From NCBI RefSeq assembly GCF_023380025.1, contig NZ_CP097253.1, positions 1 to 64,000 of the forward strand: a DNA stretch of 64,000 bases, written 5' to 3'. Position 1 is the stretch's first letter. Every line of letters begins with the position of its first letter. The position numbers and the translations under genes were made by a program. This DNA comes from Sphingomonas glaciei. GTDB taxonomy: Bacteria; Pseudomonadota; Alphaproteobacteria; Sphingomonadales; Sphingomonadaceae. Shown piece by piece: positions 46,126-54,628 of the stretch. The notes beneath the pieces were generated by a model. It saw only the letters and a program-made list of their open reading frames with translations, was not told where the DNA came from and did not search any database.

Positions 46126-46518
46126 TTACAGGCTGTCGTCCGGCTCCAGTCCATCGAGATGTTCCTGGACGATCTGCACCAGCCGACCGGTAGGATAGGG
46201 TTTGGGGAGGAAGGTGCCATGAAGCGGCAGGTTATCCTCGTCGACCACCACGGCGCCTGACGTCACGATCAACGTCACGTCCGGAAACCTGCGGCTGACT
46301 TCGTGCGCGAGATCCAGGCCGTCCATCTCGCCTGGCATGTTCACGTCGGTGAAGACGAGGCCAATGTTCGGATGTTCTTCGAGCGCACTCAGCGCCTCGC
46401 CGGCGTCACCCGCCTCCCAGGCCATGATCCCGCGATCGGACAGCGCATCGGCAGCGACCATCCTGACGAATGGCTCGTCTTCGACGACGAGGACTTCCCT
46501 GGGTAATGTAAAGTTCAT
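46126..46518 (-). CDS. Single-domain response regulator (CheY-like receiver)
   Basis: About 130 residues: a receiver domain alone, no output domain. Acidic pair Glu13/Asp14 (VLVVEDEPFVRM), phospho-acceptor Asp58 (VFTDVNMPGEMDG), Thr/Ser near 87 and Lys106 (FLPKPYPTGRLV). ATG 46518 gives the standard length; longer frames to 46701 lack ribosome sites. Similar receivers act in phosphorelays or with HWE-type kinases in alphaproteobacteria. No sensor kinase is near. Confidence 0.85.
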   Translation of the reverse strand: MNFTLPREVLVVEDEPFVRMVAADALSDRGIMAWEAGDAGEALSALEEHPNIGLVFTDVNMPGEMDGLDLAHEVSRRFPDVTLIVTSGAVVVDEDNLPLHGTFLPKPYPTGRLVQIVQEHLDGLEPDDSL

Positions 46519-46728
46519 CGACACCGAACCGGTGGGAGGGCAAGGCGTTCCAATCATATCGGGGCCGACCAACGAGCCAGCGTCCTGCAGGCGCGCCGGG
46601 CTCGCGACTATTCGGGTCCGCTTCATGGTCGCCCGAATGCGTCGGCGGCAGACCTTCGATGAATTGAACGGGACGATATCAAGGCGAGGTGACTGGCTCA
46701 CGTCCTCAACTTTGGGACCCCACCGCCA

Positions 46729-47706
46729 TTATCGATCCGCCGATCTGAAAGCGCGCATGAGGGTTCGGCTGAAAAGCCGGTGCGTTTCGCTGACGCGGTG
46801 GCTGCCATTCTGCGAAGGCGCGATCCCAAGTGAGGCGGAGGGGGTAAAGGTCAACTCGCCGAAATAGACGCCGTCGAGGCCGTCATAAAGATCGACGCGA
46901 ACGTATTCGAACGATGCCGACAGCGCGCGAGTGGTCGCGGTCATCGCGGCCAGCCGCTCGGGAAGTGGGAGCCGCAAGCCGGGCGGCGCGATCAGTCCGT
47001 CGGCCGGGTCCAAAGGCTCGAAGTCGGGCAAGCACAGCATCCGACTCCACGGCTGGCCGAAGCGGGCATGATCGATCTGGCAAGCGAACGGCTCGCCGTG
47101 GACGCAGTGAAACTTGAAATCGTCGGGCGGGTGGCCGTCGTCGGTGGGGATGGTGGCCTCGACGATGACGCGTTGCGGCAACCCGGCATATTGCATCTCG
47201 CGCATGACCAGCGCGTAATTACTGGTGGCGAGCGCGTGGAGGTCGGCCAGTTCCGCAGGGCCCGAGACAGTGCGGAGGAAGACGGTTCCTCCGCTCGCCT
47301 GCGCCGGTTTGGCGATGGCGTCGGTGCCGATGAAATCGTGCAGTAGAGCGAATAGCTCGGCCGGCGAAGCGACCTCGTCCATGTCGATCGTCGCGAGCGT
47401 GGCCGGGATGCGCAGGTCGAGACCTGCCCGGGCGACCTCCGCCTTGGCGGTGATCTTGTCGACCATTGCTCGCTCGAGCGGGGACCAGTCAGGGTCGATC
47501 ATGCGGGCGAAGATCAGGTCGTTGATCAGGGCGTCGGGGTGGTGCGGGGGGAGCGGCGAACGCCCGAACTTCTCGCGGAAGATCGGCGCGACCACCGCAC
47601 GATTGGCGTCCCGGGTGAAGTCCGCTGCGATGGTATCGATATAAGCCAGCCTGTTTTTCCAATTCAGATCAAATGCAGGAACAACGGCCCCAATGCCTCG
47701 GTTCAA
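46729..47706 (-). CDS. TupA-like ATP-grasp protein
   Basis: 325 residues. TupA-like ATP-grasp features: INDLIFARMIDPDWSPLER, YIKP-type site seen as AIAKPAQASGGTVFL, DFKFHCVHGEPFACQIDHAR and VRVDLYDGLDGVYFGELTFT (metal site). Such enzymes join amino acids to glycans or act beside glycosyltransferases in surface-polysaccharide clusters. Start is TTG 47706, the only start before the domain, and is weakly supported. Divergent from a GT4 gene across a few bases. Confidence 0.75.
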   Translation of the reverse strand: MNRGIGAVVPAFDLNWKNRLAYIDTIAADFTRDANRAVVAPIFREKFGRSPLPPHHPDALINDLIFARMIDPDWSPLERAMVDKITAKAEVARAGLDLRIPATLATIDMDEVASPAELFALLHDFIGTDAIAKPAQASGGTVFLRTVSGPAELADLHALATSNYALVMREMQYAGLPQRVIVEATIPTDDGHPPDDFKFHCVHGEPFACQIDHARFGQPWSRMLCLPDFEPLDPADGLIAPPGLRLPLPERLAAMTATTRALSASFEYVRVDLYDGLDGVYFGELTFTPSASLGIAPSQNGSHRVSETHRLFSRTLMRAFRSADR

Positions 47707-47711
47707 GGATC

Positions 47712-48821
47712 GTGCGCGACCTCACCGATAACACACCCCTGCGGATCGCGGTGATCGCGCATGTCCGTCACCCGGTGGCTGCCCCCTTCATGGGCGGTAT
47801 GGAAGCGCATTGCGAGACGCTGGTGCGGGCCCTTGTCGCCGATGGCCACGACGTTACCCTGTTCGCCAGCGGCGACAGCGATCCTTCCCTCCCGGTGCAC
47901 GCCATCTGTCCCCGTGCCTACGAAGCAGAACTTCCGTGGGCCACGTGGCACGGCACCGCCACGCTGCGCGAGTGGCTGCTCCGCACCTATCGCGGCGCGT
48001 GGGAGGCGATCGTCGAAGGCGGCTTCGACGTCGTCCACAACAACGCCCTGTTTCCCGACCTCCTCGACTGGGCGTCGCGCGACCGGGTGGCGATGGTAAC
48101 CTCGCTGCACGTGCCGCCATTCCGTGCGCTCGGCGAGGCGGTCGCCCGCAATGCCGTTGCGCCGTGGCAGCAGCTGACCGTTTGCTCGAGCCAGCAGCAG
48201 GCGCTGTGGCCGGCCGGGACAACGCGCGTCGCCTTGAACGGCATCGACATCGCGCGCTGGCCGTTCGAGGCGGTCGGAGGAGGGCGGGCGATCTGGGTCG
48301 GTCGGATCACCCCCACGAAAGGCACGCTGGAAGCGATCGACGCGGCCGAGGCGGCGAGGGTACCGCTCGATATCGTCGGACCGATCGACTGCCGCGACTA
48401 TTGGGTGCAGGTCAGCCCGCGGATACGTGCGCCGCATCGCTATCTCGGCCATCTGTCTGGGGCGGCCCTGACGCACGCCGTGCAAGGCGCATCGGTGCTG
48501 GTCGCCACGCCGATGTGGGACGAGCCGTTCGGCCTGACGATGGTCGAGGCGATGGCCTGCGGGGTGCCGGTCGCGGCGCTCGGGCGTGGGGCGATCCCGG
48601 AAGTGGTGGGGGATGCAGGCGTCGTCGTCGCCAGCCCCGCCGACCTGCCGCAAGCGATCCGGGGCGCGATGGAGATCGACCGAACGGTCCCGCGAGCGCG
48701 GGTGGAACGGCATTTCTCGGCAGCGGCGATGATCGGGCGCTATCGCGAGGCCTATGCCTCGGCCATCGCCGGGCTGCGCTCGGTTTCGAGCATCGAGAGC
48801 ACCCGCGCGCTGCTGGCATAG
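47712..48821 (+). CDS. Family-4 glycosyltransferase (GT-B)
   Basis: About 369 residues. RIAVIAHVRHPVAAPFMGGM (donor-side N terminus), AIWVGRITPTKGTLEAIDAA, then PMWDEPFGLTMVEAMACGVP with the EX7E motif. GTG 47712 is used to avoid overlap with the divergent TupA-like gene; ATG 47673 is possible and would overlap it by 34 bp. Its 3' end overlaps the convergent GT2 gene by 70 bp. Confidence 0.85.
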   Translation: MRDLTDNTPLRIAVIAHVRHPVAAPFMGGMEAHCETLVRALVADGHDVTLFASGDSDPSLPVHAICPRAYEAELPWATWHGTATLREWLLRTYRGAWEAIVEGGFDVVHNNALFPDLLDWASRDRVAMVTSLHVPPFRALGEAVARNAVAPWQQLTVCSSQQQALWPAGTTRVALNGIDIARWPFEAVGGGRAIWVGRITPTKGTLEAIDAAEAARVPLDIVGPIDCRDYWVQVSPRIRAPHRYLGHLSGAALTHAVQGASVLVATPMWDEPFGLTMVEAMACGVPVAALGRGAIPEVVGDAGVVVASPADLPQAIRGAMEIDRTVPRARVERHFSAAAMIGRYREAYASAIAGLRSVSSIESTRALLA

Positions 48822-49672
48822 GGCTGGTCGCTCTGCTGCCGCGTCAGCGCGAGATCGGCTTCGGCCGTCGCGCGGACCCGCACGAAGTCGTCACCATGCC
48901 GCTCGACGAGCCCCATCAGGGTGAACGCCTTGAGCCAATGGTCCATCGTCACATGACCCCACTTGTCGCGAAAGCGATGGGCGTTGGCGAGGACGCTGTC
49001 GAGGTGATGGACCGGCGGCATGTGGTGGGCATGATACTGGTGATAGGCGCGCGCGCCCCGGGTCCAGTGGAACGTCAGCCCGGCCTCGGCGGCGGTGCGG
49101 CCGAAGTCGGTATCCTCGCCGCCATAGCCGACATAGGCCTCGTCGAAGCCGCCGAGGCGCAGGAAGGCCGACCGCCGCATCGCGAAGTTGAGTGACCAGA
49201 AGCAGCGATAGTCGGTGCAGGAGCCGAGCGGGGTGTCGGGCGGACCCGAGCGCTCGCTATGCTTCACCCCAAGGCCGGCGAAGTGGTCGAAGTCGAGGCC
49301 GCCGTCGGTCGCTCCCTTGGGCAAGTAGAGCACTTCGCCCATCAGGATGCCATCGGCGAGATCCATTCGCGCGTCGTAGTCGGCGACGAGGTCGGGATCG
49401 GGAATGCAGTCGATATCGAGGAACACCAGCCGCTCGTGGGCCGCTTCATGCGCCGCCCGGTTGCGCGCAGCCGCCAGCGTCAGCTTGCCGCTTCCCAGCA
49501 CGTGCTGGCGGATCGGGAACGGGGTGGCGGGCAGGTCGTAGGGCTCGTCCTGCATGACCCCGATGACGAGTTCGGCGGGCATCGTATGGGATCGGGCCAG
49601 CGCTTCGACGAGATTGCGCAGGTGCGAGGCCCGGCCGGAGCCGAGGGTGCAGACGCTGATGGGGGCGGTCAC
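48752..49672 (-). CDS. GT2-family glycosyltransferase
   Basis: About 306 residues from GTG 49672, which overlaps the upstream stop (GTGA). GT-A features: ISVCTLGSGRASHLRNLVEA, RLVFLDIDCIPDPDLVADYD (DxD-type site) and LGGFDEAYVGYGGEDTDFGR, the last typical of galactosyltransferase/GT27-like C-terminal domains. Last gene of a three-gene operon with the GT28-like and SPS/SPP-like genes. Confidence 0.82.
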   Translation of the reverse strand: MTAPISVCTLGSGRASHLRNLVEALARSHTMPAELVIGVMQDEPYDLPATPFPIRQHVLGSGKLTLAAARNRAAHEAAHERLVFLDIDCIPDPDLVADYDARMDLADGILMGEVLYLPKGATDGGLDFDHFAGLGVKHSERSGPPDTPLGSCTDYRCFWSLNFAMRRSAFLRLGGFDEAYVGYGGEDTDFGRTAAEAGLTFHWTRGARAYHQYHAHHMPPVHHLDSVLANAHRFRDKWGHVTMDHWLKAFTLMGLVERHGDDFVRVRATAEADLALTRQQSDQPYASSARVLSMLETERSPAMAEA

Positions 49673-50805
49673 GAGGCAATCGCCCGGAGGACGGGAGCCG
49701 AGCGGGGTGCTTCGCCCCACGAGCGGGCGATGAGGTGGCGGAGCCACTCGGCGGTTCGCTGGGCGGCGTGGGGATCGACCAGCGACTTCTGCTTTTGCAG
49801 GTCGAGCGACCTGGCCTGTTCCCACAGGCCGCTCCAAGCGGCGGCGCTGGCGGGCCAGCCGTCGGCGAAGACTGCGGTGCCGGCTTCGCCCAGCATCCGC
49901 GCCTTCCAGCGCTGTTCGTCGAAATAGCGCCATTCGGGCACCACGATCCACGGTCGTCCGGCAGCAGCGACGGTGTGGACGGTGGTGTTGCCGGTCGAGG
50001 AGATTATCCGGTCGGCGGCTGCGACCCAGCGGCTTGCATCGTCGACCCAACCGCGATGCTGGAGGTTGCCGGGCGGGGTGTCGTGCCACGCATCGGTGAC
50101 GGCACCGATGGTGATCCACAGGCTGTCGGGCTCGGCCCGAGCGCCGATGCTGAGGGGAGGGGCAGGCGTGCCTTCCCCGCCGCCGCCGGCGATGACCAGC
50201 ACCAGATCTGCGTCCGGGTCGATGCCCAGCGCCGCCCGCGCCGCGGTCTTGTCGAGGGCTTCGGGCGCGACGCCGAGGCCGCCGGCATGAAAGATCATGT
50301 CCTGCATCCACGGCGGGCGGCCCGGCTGCTCGAGCTCGGCGGCGTAGGGGGCGAGAATGCCGACCGCGCCTTCGTAGGCGGCCATGTGACCGGGGTCGTC
50401 GCGGTCGCCGTGCTGGAGCACGGGGACGCAAGGGATGGACGCGATTCGGGCCAGTTGCGCCAGCTCGGCCGAGACGTCGGTGATGAACAGGGCGGGGCGG
50501 GCTTCGTGGAACCAGCGAACCAAGGTGGCGACGGCGTCGGTGATCTGGTCCCAGCCGAGCGGCGCGCAATGCAGGGTCGGCGGCGTCCGTGCCGATGCGA
50601 GGCCTTCCGGGGTGGGCCCTGCGGCTTCGAACAGCGACGGCAAAAGCTGGACGCGCGCCCATGCGGGGAGGGGCGGGAAGATGTCGTCGCGGGCCGAGAA
50701 CAGGGTCACGGGCGTGTCGGGCCCGAGTGCACCGACGATGGCAGCCGCACGCTCGGCATGGCCGCGGCCCTGGTGGTGGATGAAATAGCCGATCGCGTTC
50801 CTCAT
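49669..50805 (-). CDS. GT-B glycosyltransferase (GT28/MurG-like)
   Basis: 378 residues from ATG 50805, which overlaps the SPS-like stop (ATGA). N terminus AIGYFIHHQGRGHAERAAAI resembles MurG-like transferases; the C-terminal half has RIISSTGNTTVHTVAAAGRP and VVPEWRYFDEQRWKARMLGE, a donor-binding region of this type. The longer frame upstream (to 50931) is not used. Middle gene of the operon. Confidence 0.78.
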   Translation of the reverse strand: MRNAIGYFIHHQGRGHAERAAAIVGALGPDTPVTLFSARDDIFPPLPAWARVQLLPSLFEAAGPTPEGLASARTPPTLHCAPLGWDQITDAVATLVRWFHEARPALFITDVSAELAQLARIASIPCVPVLQHGDRDDPGHMAAYEGAVGILAPYAAELEQPGRPPWMQDMIFHAGGLGVAPEALDKTAARAALGIDPDADLVLVIAGGGGEGTPAPPLSIGARAEPDSLWITIGAVTDAWHDTPPGNLQHRGWVDDASRWVAAADRIISSTGNTTVHTVAAAGRPWIVVPEWRYFDEQRWKARMLGEAGTAVFADGWPASAAAWSGLWEQARSLDLQKQKSLVDPHAAQRTAEWLRHLIARSWGEAPRSAPVLRAIAS

Positions 50806-52838
50806 GCCGCGAGGGACCCGGCCTCGTCGGCCCCCGCATAGGCGCGGAACGCCTCGACGATCCCGCCGGCGTGCGGCGTAGCGCTGCGATAGACGTTCTC
50901 GCGGCCCGACAGGTCGGCGACCGTCGGGCAATGGTTGGCGACCAGGATCGCGCGCGGGCAGGCTTCCAGCATGTCGCGGTCGTTGCCGCTGTCGCCGGCG
51001 GCGAAGACTGACGAGAGAGGAAGCGACAGTCGGTGCGCGACCCAGCGCATCGCCGCCGCCTTGCCGCCGCGTAGGGGCAAGATGTCTAGCAGGTTGCCGT
51101 GGCTGTGAATGACCCGCGCCGCGAGGCCAGCCTCGGCCAGGCGCTGGCTCACCGAGCGGGATGCCGCCTCATCTGCGAAATAGCTGATTTTGAAGCGCCG
51201 CTGCTCGACCGCGGCTTGCGGGATCAGCCCATCGAGACCGGCGAGGGCATCGCGGATGCGCACCGGCTCCCATCCGTGGTCCAAGTGACGGGCATAGCCG
51301 TCGTCGCGCTCCAGCCGCGCACCGCGGCGCCAGTAGATTTCGGAGCCGACCGAGGTGACGAGCACCGACGGCGTTCGATAGTGCCAATCGCCGAGGATGC
51401 GCTGAGCCTCCTGCAACGAGCGGCCGGTGGCGATGCCGAACATCCGGCGCGGGTCGCGGTCGAGTGCGACCTGCAGGCGGCGCGCGCCCTCGCGGCAGCC
51501 GGTGAGAGTACCGTCGATATCCGAGAGCAGCAGGTCGCGCGGACGGAGGATTGCCGACACTGGCGACATCAGGCCTCGGGCGATGTCGACGAAGCGCTCG
51601 GCGTAGCGCTCCCAGCTGTAAGCCCGCACGCGGCCCCGGCCGGTGGTCGAAGCGTTCGACCATGCCGCGCGATCGGACAGCAAGTGCAGCATAGCGGCGA
51701 CGAAGGCTTGCCCGTCTGCCGGATCGACGCTGATCCCGTGGCCGATTTCGGCAACGATGTCCGCGGCGCCGCCGTGGCAGGTGGCGACGACCGGCACACC
51801 ATGCAGCGCGGCTTCGGTCAGGGTGAGGCCAAAGGGTTCGGTTGCGGCGGGGTTGACGAAGAGGCCACCGGTGTCGCGGGCAAGGGCATAGAGGGAGGCT
51901 ATATCGGACTGCTCGTGCCGCTTAGGCAGGGCCAGCGCCCCATACAGGTTCCATTGATCGAGACCGCTAAGCAATTGTCCGATCACATCGCGCTGCTCGC
52001 GCTCGCCGCTGTCGGGCCCATCGCGAAGACCTGCGACGACCACGAGGTTGGCAGCTTCTCGCAGGGCCGGGGACGAGCCGTAGAGATCGACCAGCAGGCC
52101 GAGGTTCTTCTTCTGCACCGGACGGGCGATGGCGAGGATGATCGGCTTGGCCGGATCGCGCAGGAAGGGCGCCACCATATCCCGCGCCCTGGCAGTGTCA
52201 TCCAGCGTCGGTCCCTGCAGGGCGGCGCCCGGCGGCACCCGATGGATCTTCGCCGCATCGGCCGAGGGATAGCGCATCAGCTGCCGCTCGGCCTCGTCGC
52301 GCGAGGAGGCGATGATGGCGTCCGCGCTGGCGATCGCACGATCCTCGAACCCGATGCGGTCTTCCAGGTCGGCGCTGGTCGCCTCATGGTCGGCCTTGTC
52401 GATGCCGAGGGAGTGGGCGTTGTAGACGAAAGGGATGCCGAAGCGGTCGCGGATCGCGATCGCCACCTCGGCGGCATCGGCGAAGTGGGCGTGGACGACG
52501 TCGGGGCGGACGGGGCGCGCCGCAAGATCGGCGAGCAGCGCGGCGATGAAGGCGGGGCGGTCGGCGGCTGAAGCCTCCTTGCTGAGATACCGCCGGTTGC
52601 CGCTGTCGATGCGGGTGATCCTGAGCTTCGGCCCGCAGGGTTGTTGCGGCAGGGCATATTCCGCGCCGAGCGCGGGATCGTCGAACAAGCGGGTGACCAG
52701 CTCGGCTTCGGTGATGTCGTCCCGTTTCGCCAGGGCATCAGCGGCGCCCCAGACATAGGTAAGATGGCCACCGCTATCCTCGGTAATGCCGAGGGGAAGG
52801 GGCGGCGGACGCAAGCATCCACCGAGGGCAATCGACAT
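50802..52838 (-). CDS. Fused sucrose-phosphate synthase-like and sucrose-phosphatase-like enzyme
   Basis: 678 residues. N-terminal SPS-like GT4 domain: IALGGCLRPPPLPLGITEDS, VHAHFADAAEVA, VYNAHSLG, LAIARPVQKKNLGLLVDLYG and PAATEPFGLTLTEAALHGVP (EX7E). C-terminal HAD-IIB phosphatase from about residue 435: LLLSDIDGTLTGCREG, a GxxGxD-like motif as FAAGDSGNDRDML near 611. Such a fusion would make a disaccharide phosphate and remove the phosphate. Sucrose or mannosylfructose are both possible (the latter is known from alphaproteobacteria). The frame before ATG 52838 is not used. Confidence 0.85.
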   Translation of the reverse strand: MSIALGGCLRPPPLPLGITEDSGGHLTYVWGAADALAKRDDITEAELVTRLFDDPALGAEYALPQQPCGPKLRITRIDSGNRRYLSKEASAADRPAFIAALLADLAARPVRPDVVHAHFADAAEVAIAIRDRFGIPFVYNAHSLGIDKADHEATSADLEDRIGFEDRAIASADAIIASSRDEAERQLMRYPSADAAKIHRVPPGAALQGPTLDDTARARDMVAPFLRDPAKPIILAIARPVQKKNLGLLVDLYGSSPALREAANLVVVAGLRDGPDSGEREQRDVIGQLLSGLDQWNLYGALALPKRHEQSDIASLYALARDTGGLFVNPAATEPFGLTLTEAALHGVPVVATCHGGAADIVAEIGHGISVDPADGQAFVAAMLHLLSDRAAWSNASTTGRGRVRAYSWERYAERFVDIARGLMSPVSAILRPRDLLLSDIDGTLTGCREGARRLQVALDRDPRRMFGIATGRSLQEAQRILGDWHYRTPSVLVTSVGSEIYWRRGARLERDDGYARHLDHGWEPVRIRDALAGLDGLIPQAAVEQRRFKISYFADEAASRSVSQRLAEAGLAARVIHSHGNLLDILPLRGGKAAAMRWVAHRLSLPLSSVFAAGDSGNDRDMLEACPRAILVANHCPTVADLSGRENVYRSATPHAGGIVEAFRAYAGADEAGSLAA

Positions 52839-53080
52839 GATCCGCAAACATCTGCTCCGGAGATCGGAAAGGGTAGACCCATGAAGCGAATGGGAGGCCG
52901 GTAAGTTGCTACGGCTGATGGGCCGCATTTCCGCCCGAGCGCGGCTTTGACGGCCAGGACGCGAAATGGCTTACAATCGTGCCGCAGTGGCGTCTCTTAC
53001 GTGTTCGCCCACCAGTGCGCATGCGTCGGCGGCTTTGAGACCCCTATGATCGATCCCCGCTGCCGTCGGTGTCCAACCGA

Positions 53081-53782
53081 TCAGGACGTCACAAGCTGAT
53101 CGCGGATGCTGGCATCGAAATGCGTGTCCATCAGCGCGCGGGCATTGGCCGGGTCGCGGTCGGCGATGGCGGCGGCCAGTTCCTGGTGCAGGCGCGAGAT
53201 GCGCTGCCGCTCTTCCTCGGTGGTGCGGGTGTGCCAGGCGGCGGGGATGGCGATTTCCATCATCGGCGCGAAGGCGCGAACGATCTGCAGGAACAGCATA
53301 TTGCCCGACGCGCGGGCGATCGCGGCATGGAAGGAGACGTCGTAATGGGTGCGCGAGGCAAGGTCGTCGCCGGCGGCCGCGATGCCGTCCGCCAGGCGAA
53401 CGATCTCGCGCGCGTCGGAATCGCTGCGCGCATTCGCCGCCAGCTCCGCGGTGCGCAGTTCAAGCGTTCGGCGCACGTCCCACACTTCGCCGACCGAAAC
53501 CTGCGCGGTGGCGATCGCGTGATCGAGCGAGGTGGCCATGACCGATCCGTCGATCGCCCCGACCCGGGCCTTACGCCCGTTGCCGACGTCGATCAGGCGA
53601 AGCGCGGCGAGCGCGCCAAACGCTTCGCGGATCACCGCCCGGCTGACGCCGAGCAGGCCGGCGAAATAGCCTTCGCCCGGAAGCGTGTCGCCGACCTTGA
53701 GGTCGTTGGCCTTGATGTGGTCCCGCACCGATTCCACCGCTTGGTGCACCAAGGACCGGCCGTCATTCGCTCGGCTCGCCAT
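53081..53782 (-). CDS. GntR-family transcriptional regulator (FCD type)
   Basis: About 233 residues. N-terminal winged helix (VGDTLPGEGYFAGLLGVSRA, VIREAFGALAALRLIDVGNG) and FCD ligand domain (WDVRRTLELRTAELAANARS, YDVSFHAAIARASGNMLFL, LHQELAAAIADRDPANARAL), whose Asp/His residues bind a metal and an acid ligand. ATG 53782 is chosen; AAGGA lies 12 bases before it. 15 bp after the AraC-type gene, so the two regulators are probably cotranscribed. A good candidate to bind the paired palindromes at 54.6 and 59.6 kb. Confidence 0.9.
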   Translation of the reverse strand: MASRANDGRSLVHQAVESVRDHIKANDLKVGDTLPGEGYFAGLLGVSRAVIREAFGALAALRLIDVGNGRKARVGAIDGSVMATSLDHAIATAQVSVGEVWDVRRTLELRTAELAANARSDSDAREIVRLADGIAAAGDDLASRTHYDVSFHAAIARASGNMLFLQIVRAFAPMMEIAIPAAWHTRTTEEERQRISRLHQELAAAIADRDPANARALMDTHFDASIRDQLVTS

Positions 53783-53797
53783 GATGGTCGCCAATCC

Positions 53798-54559
53798 TTA
53801 TGTGTTCAGTGAAGCAGCACGGAAGCCCGAGGGCGCCATGCCATAGCGGCGCGAGAAGGCGCGGGTAAACGCGGCATTCGTCCCATAGCCGCAGCGATAG
53901 CCGATCGACGAGATAGGAAGCTCGGTCGCCAGCAGCATCTGCTGCGCCGCGCTGAGGCGCTGCTCGGCGAGGAGGCCGCCGACGCTGTGATTGAACAGGT
54001 CGCGAAAGCCGCGCGCCAGCTTGCTGCGGTTGAGGCCGCAGGCCGCAGCGATCGAGTCGAGCGTCAGTTTCTCGTTCCAACGGGTTTCAACCAGCCGGCG
54101 GGCGGCGCGGATGCGCTCGCAATCGCCATAGGAGAGCTGGGCGTCGCGCGCGGTCGCGATCAGGGCGTCGGAGCCGAGCAACTGGAAGGTCTCGCACAGA
54201 AGCTCGATCGCCTTGGCGAGGCGAAGGGTGGTCCGGGCGGGTTCGGCCAGGGTGCAGCCAAGGATCGCCGCAGCGATGCCGCGAAGCGTGGGCGGAGCGT
54301 GGAAGGCGCCCTCGGGCGGAAGGCTGCCGAAGATGCGCTGGCAGGCCGAGCGGGCGACGATCAGCAGCAGCGAGGCCTCGACCGCCTCGAGCGTGGCAGC
54401 GTCGGCCGGGCCGTGGTAGGCGAGCGTCGCCGAAGGATCGCCGATCGCGAAGGAGAAGGCGACCGGCTGCTCGGGCCAGGATGCGGGATCAAGCGCTCCG
54501 GCCCCGATCAGCGTGATCATTTCTGGTGAAACCTGGATCAGCACACGTCTGGCGGGCAC
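53798..54559 (-). CDS. AraC-family transcriptional regulator
   Basis: 253 residues. The C-terminal AraC/XylS double helix-turn-helix is clear: LTLDSIAAACGLNRSKLARG and ISSIGYRCGYGTNAAFTRAF, closing SRRYGMAPSGFR. The N-terminal effector domain is unassigned. GTG start with AGGAGG five bases ahead. The upstream region carries the paired operator-like sites. Confidence 0.9.
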   Translation of the reverse strand: MPARRVLIQVSPEMITLIGAGALDPASWPEQPVAFSFAIGDPSATLAYHGPADAATLEAVEASLLLIVARSACQRIFGSLPPEGAFHAPPTLRGIAAAILGCTLAEPARTTLRLAKAIELLCETFQLLGSDALIATARDAQLSYGDCERIRAARRLVETRWNEKLTLDSIAAACGLNRSKLARGFRDLFNHSVGGLLAEQRLSAAQQMLLATELPISSIGYRCGYGTNAAFTRAFSRRYGMAPSGFRAASLNT

Positions 54560-54593
54560 GGGTGCCTCCTCTTGAAATCCCCGAACGCCTACA

Positions 54594-54628
54594 CCTATCA
54601 GAAAGCTGTGGCAAGCCTATCTGACAGG
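54594..54628. promoter_or_regulatory. Paired palindromic operator candidates upstream of the AraC gene
   Basis: Site CCTATCAGAAAGC at 54594-54606 and site CCTATCTGACAGG at 54616-54628, centres 22 bp apart. The second is nearly palindromic (CCTATC and GACAGG arms). The same two site types occur at 59591-59619 before the TonB-dependent receptor gene. The right site overlaps the end of the MFS gene. Confidence 0.6.
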
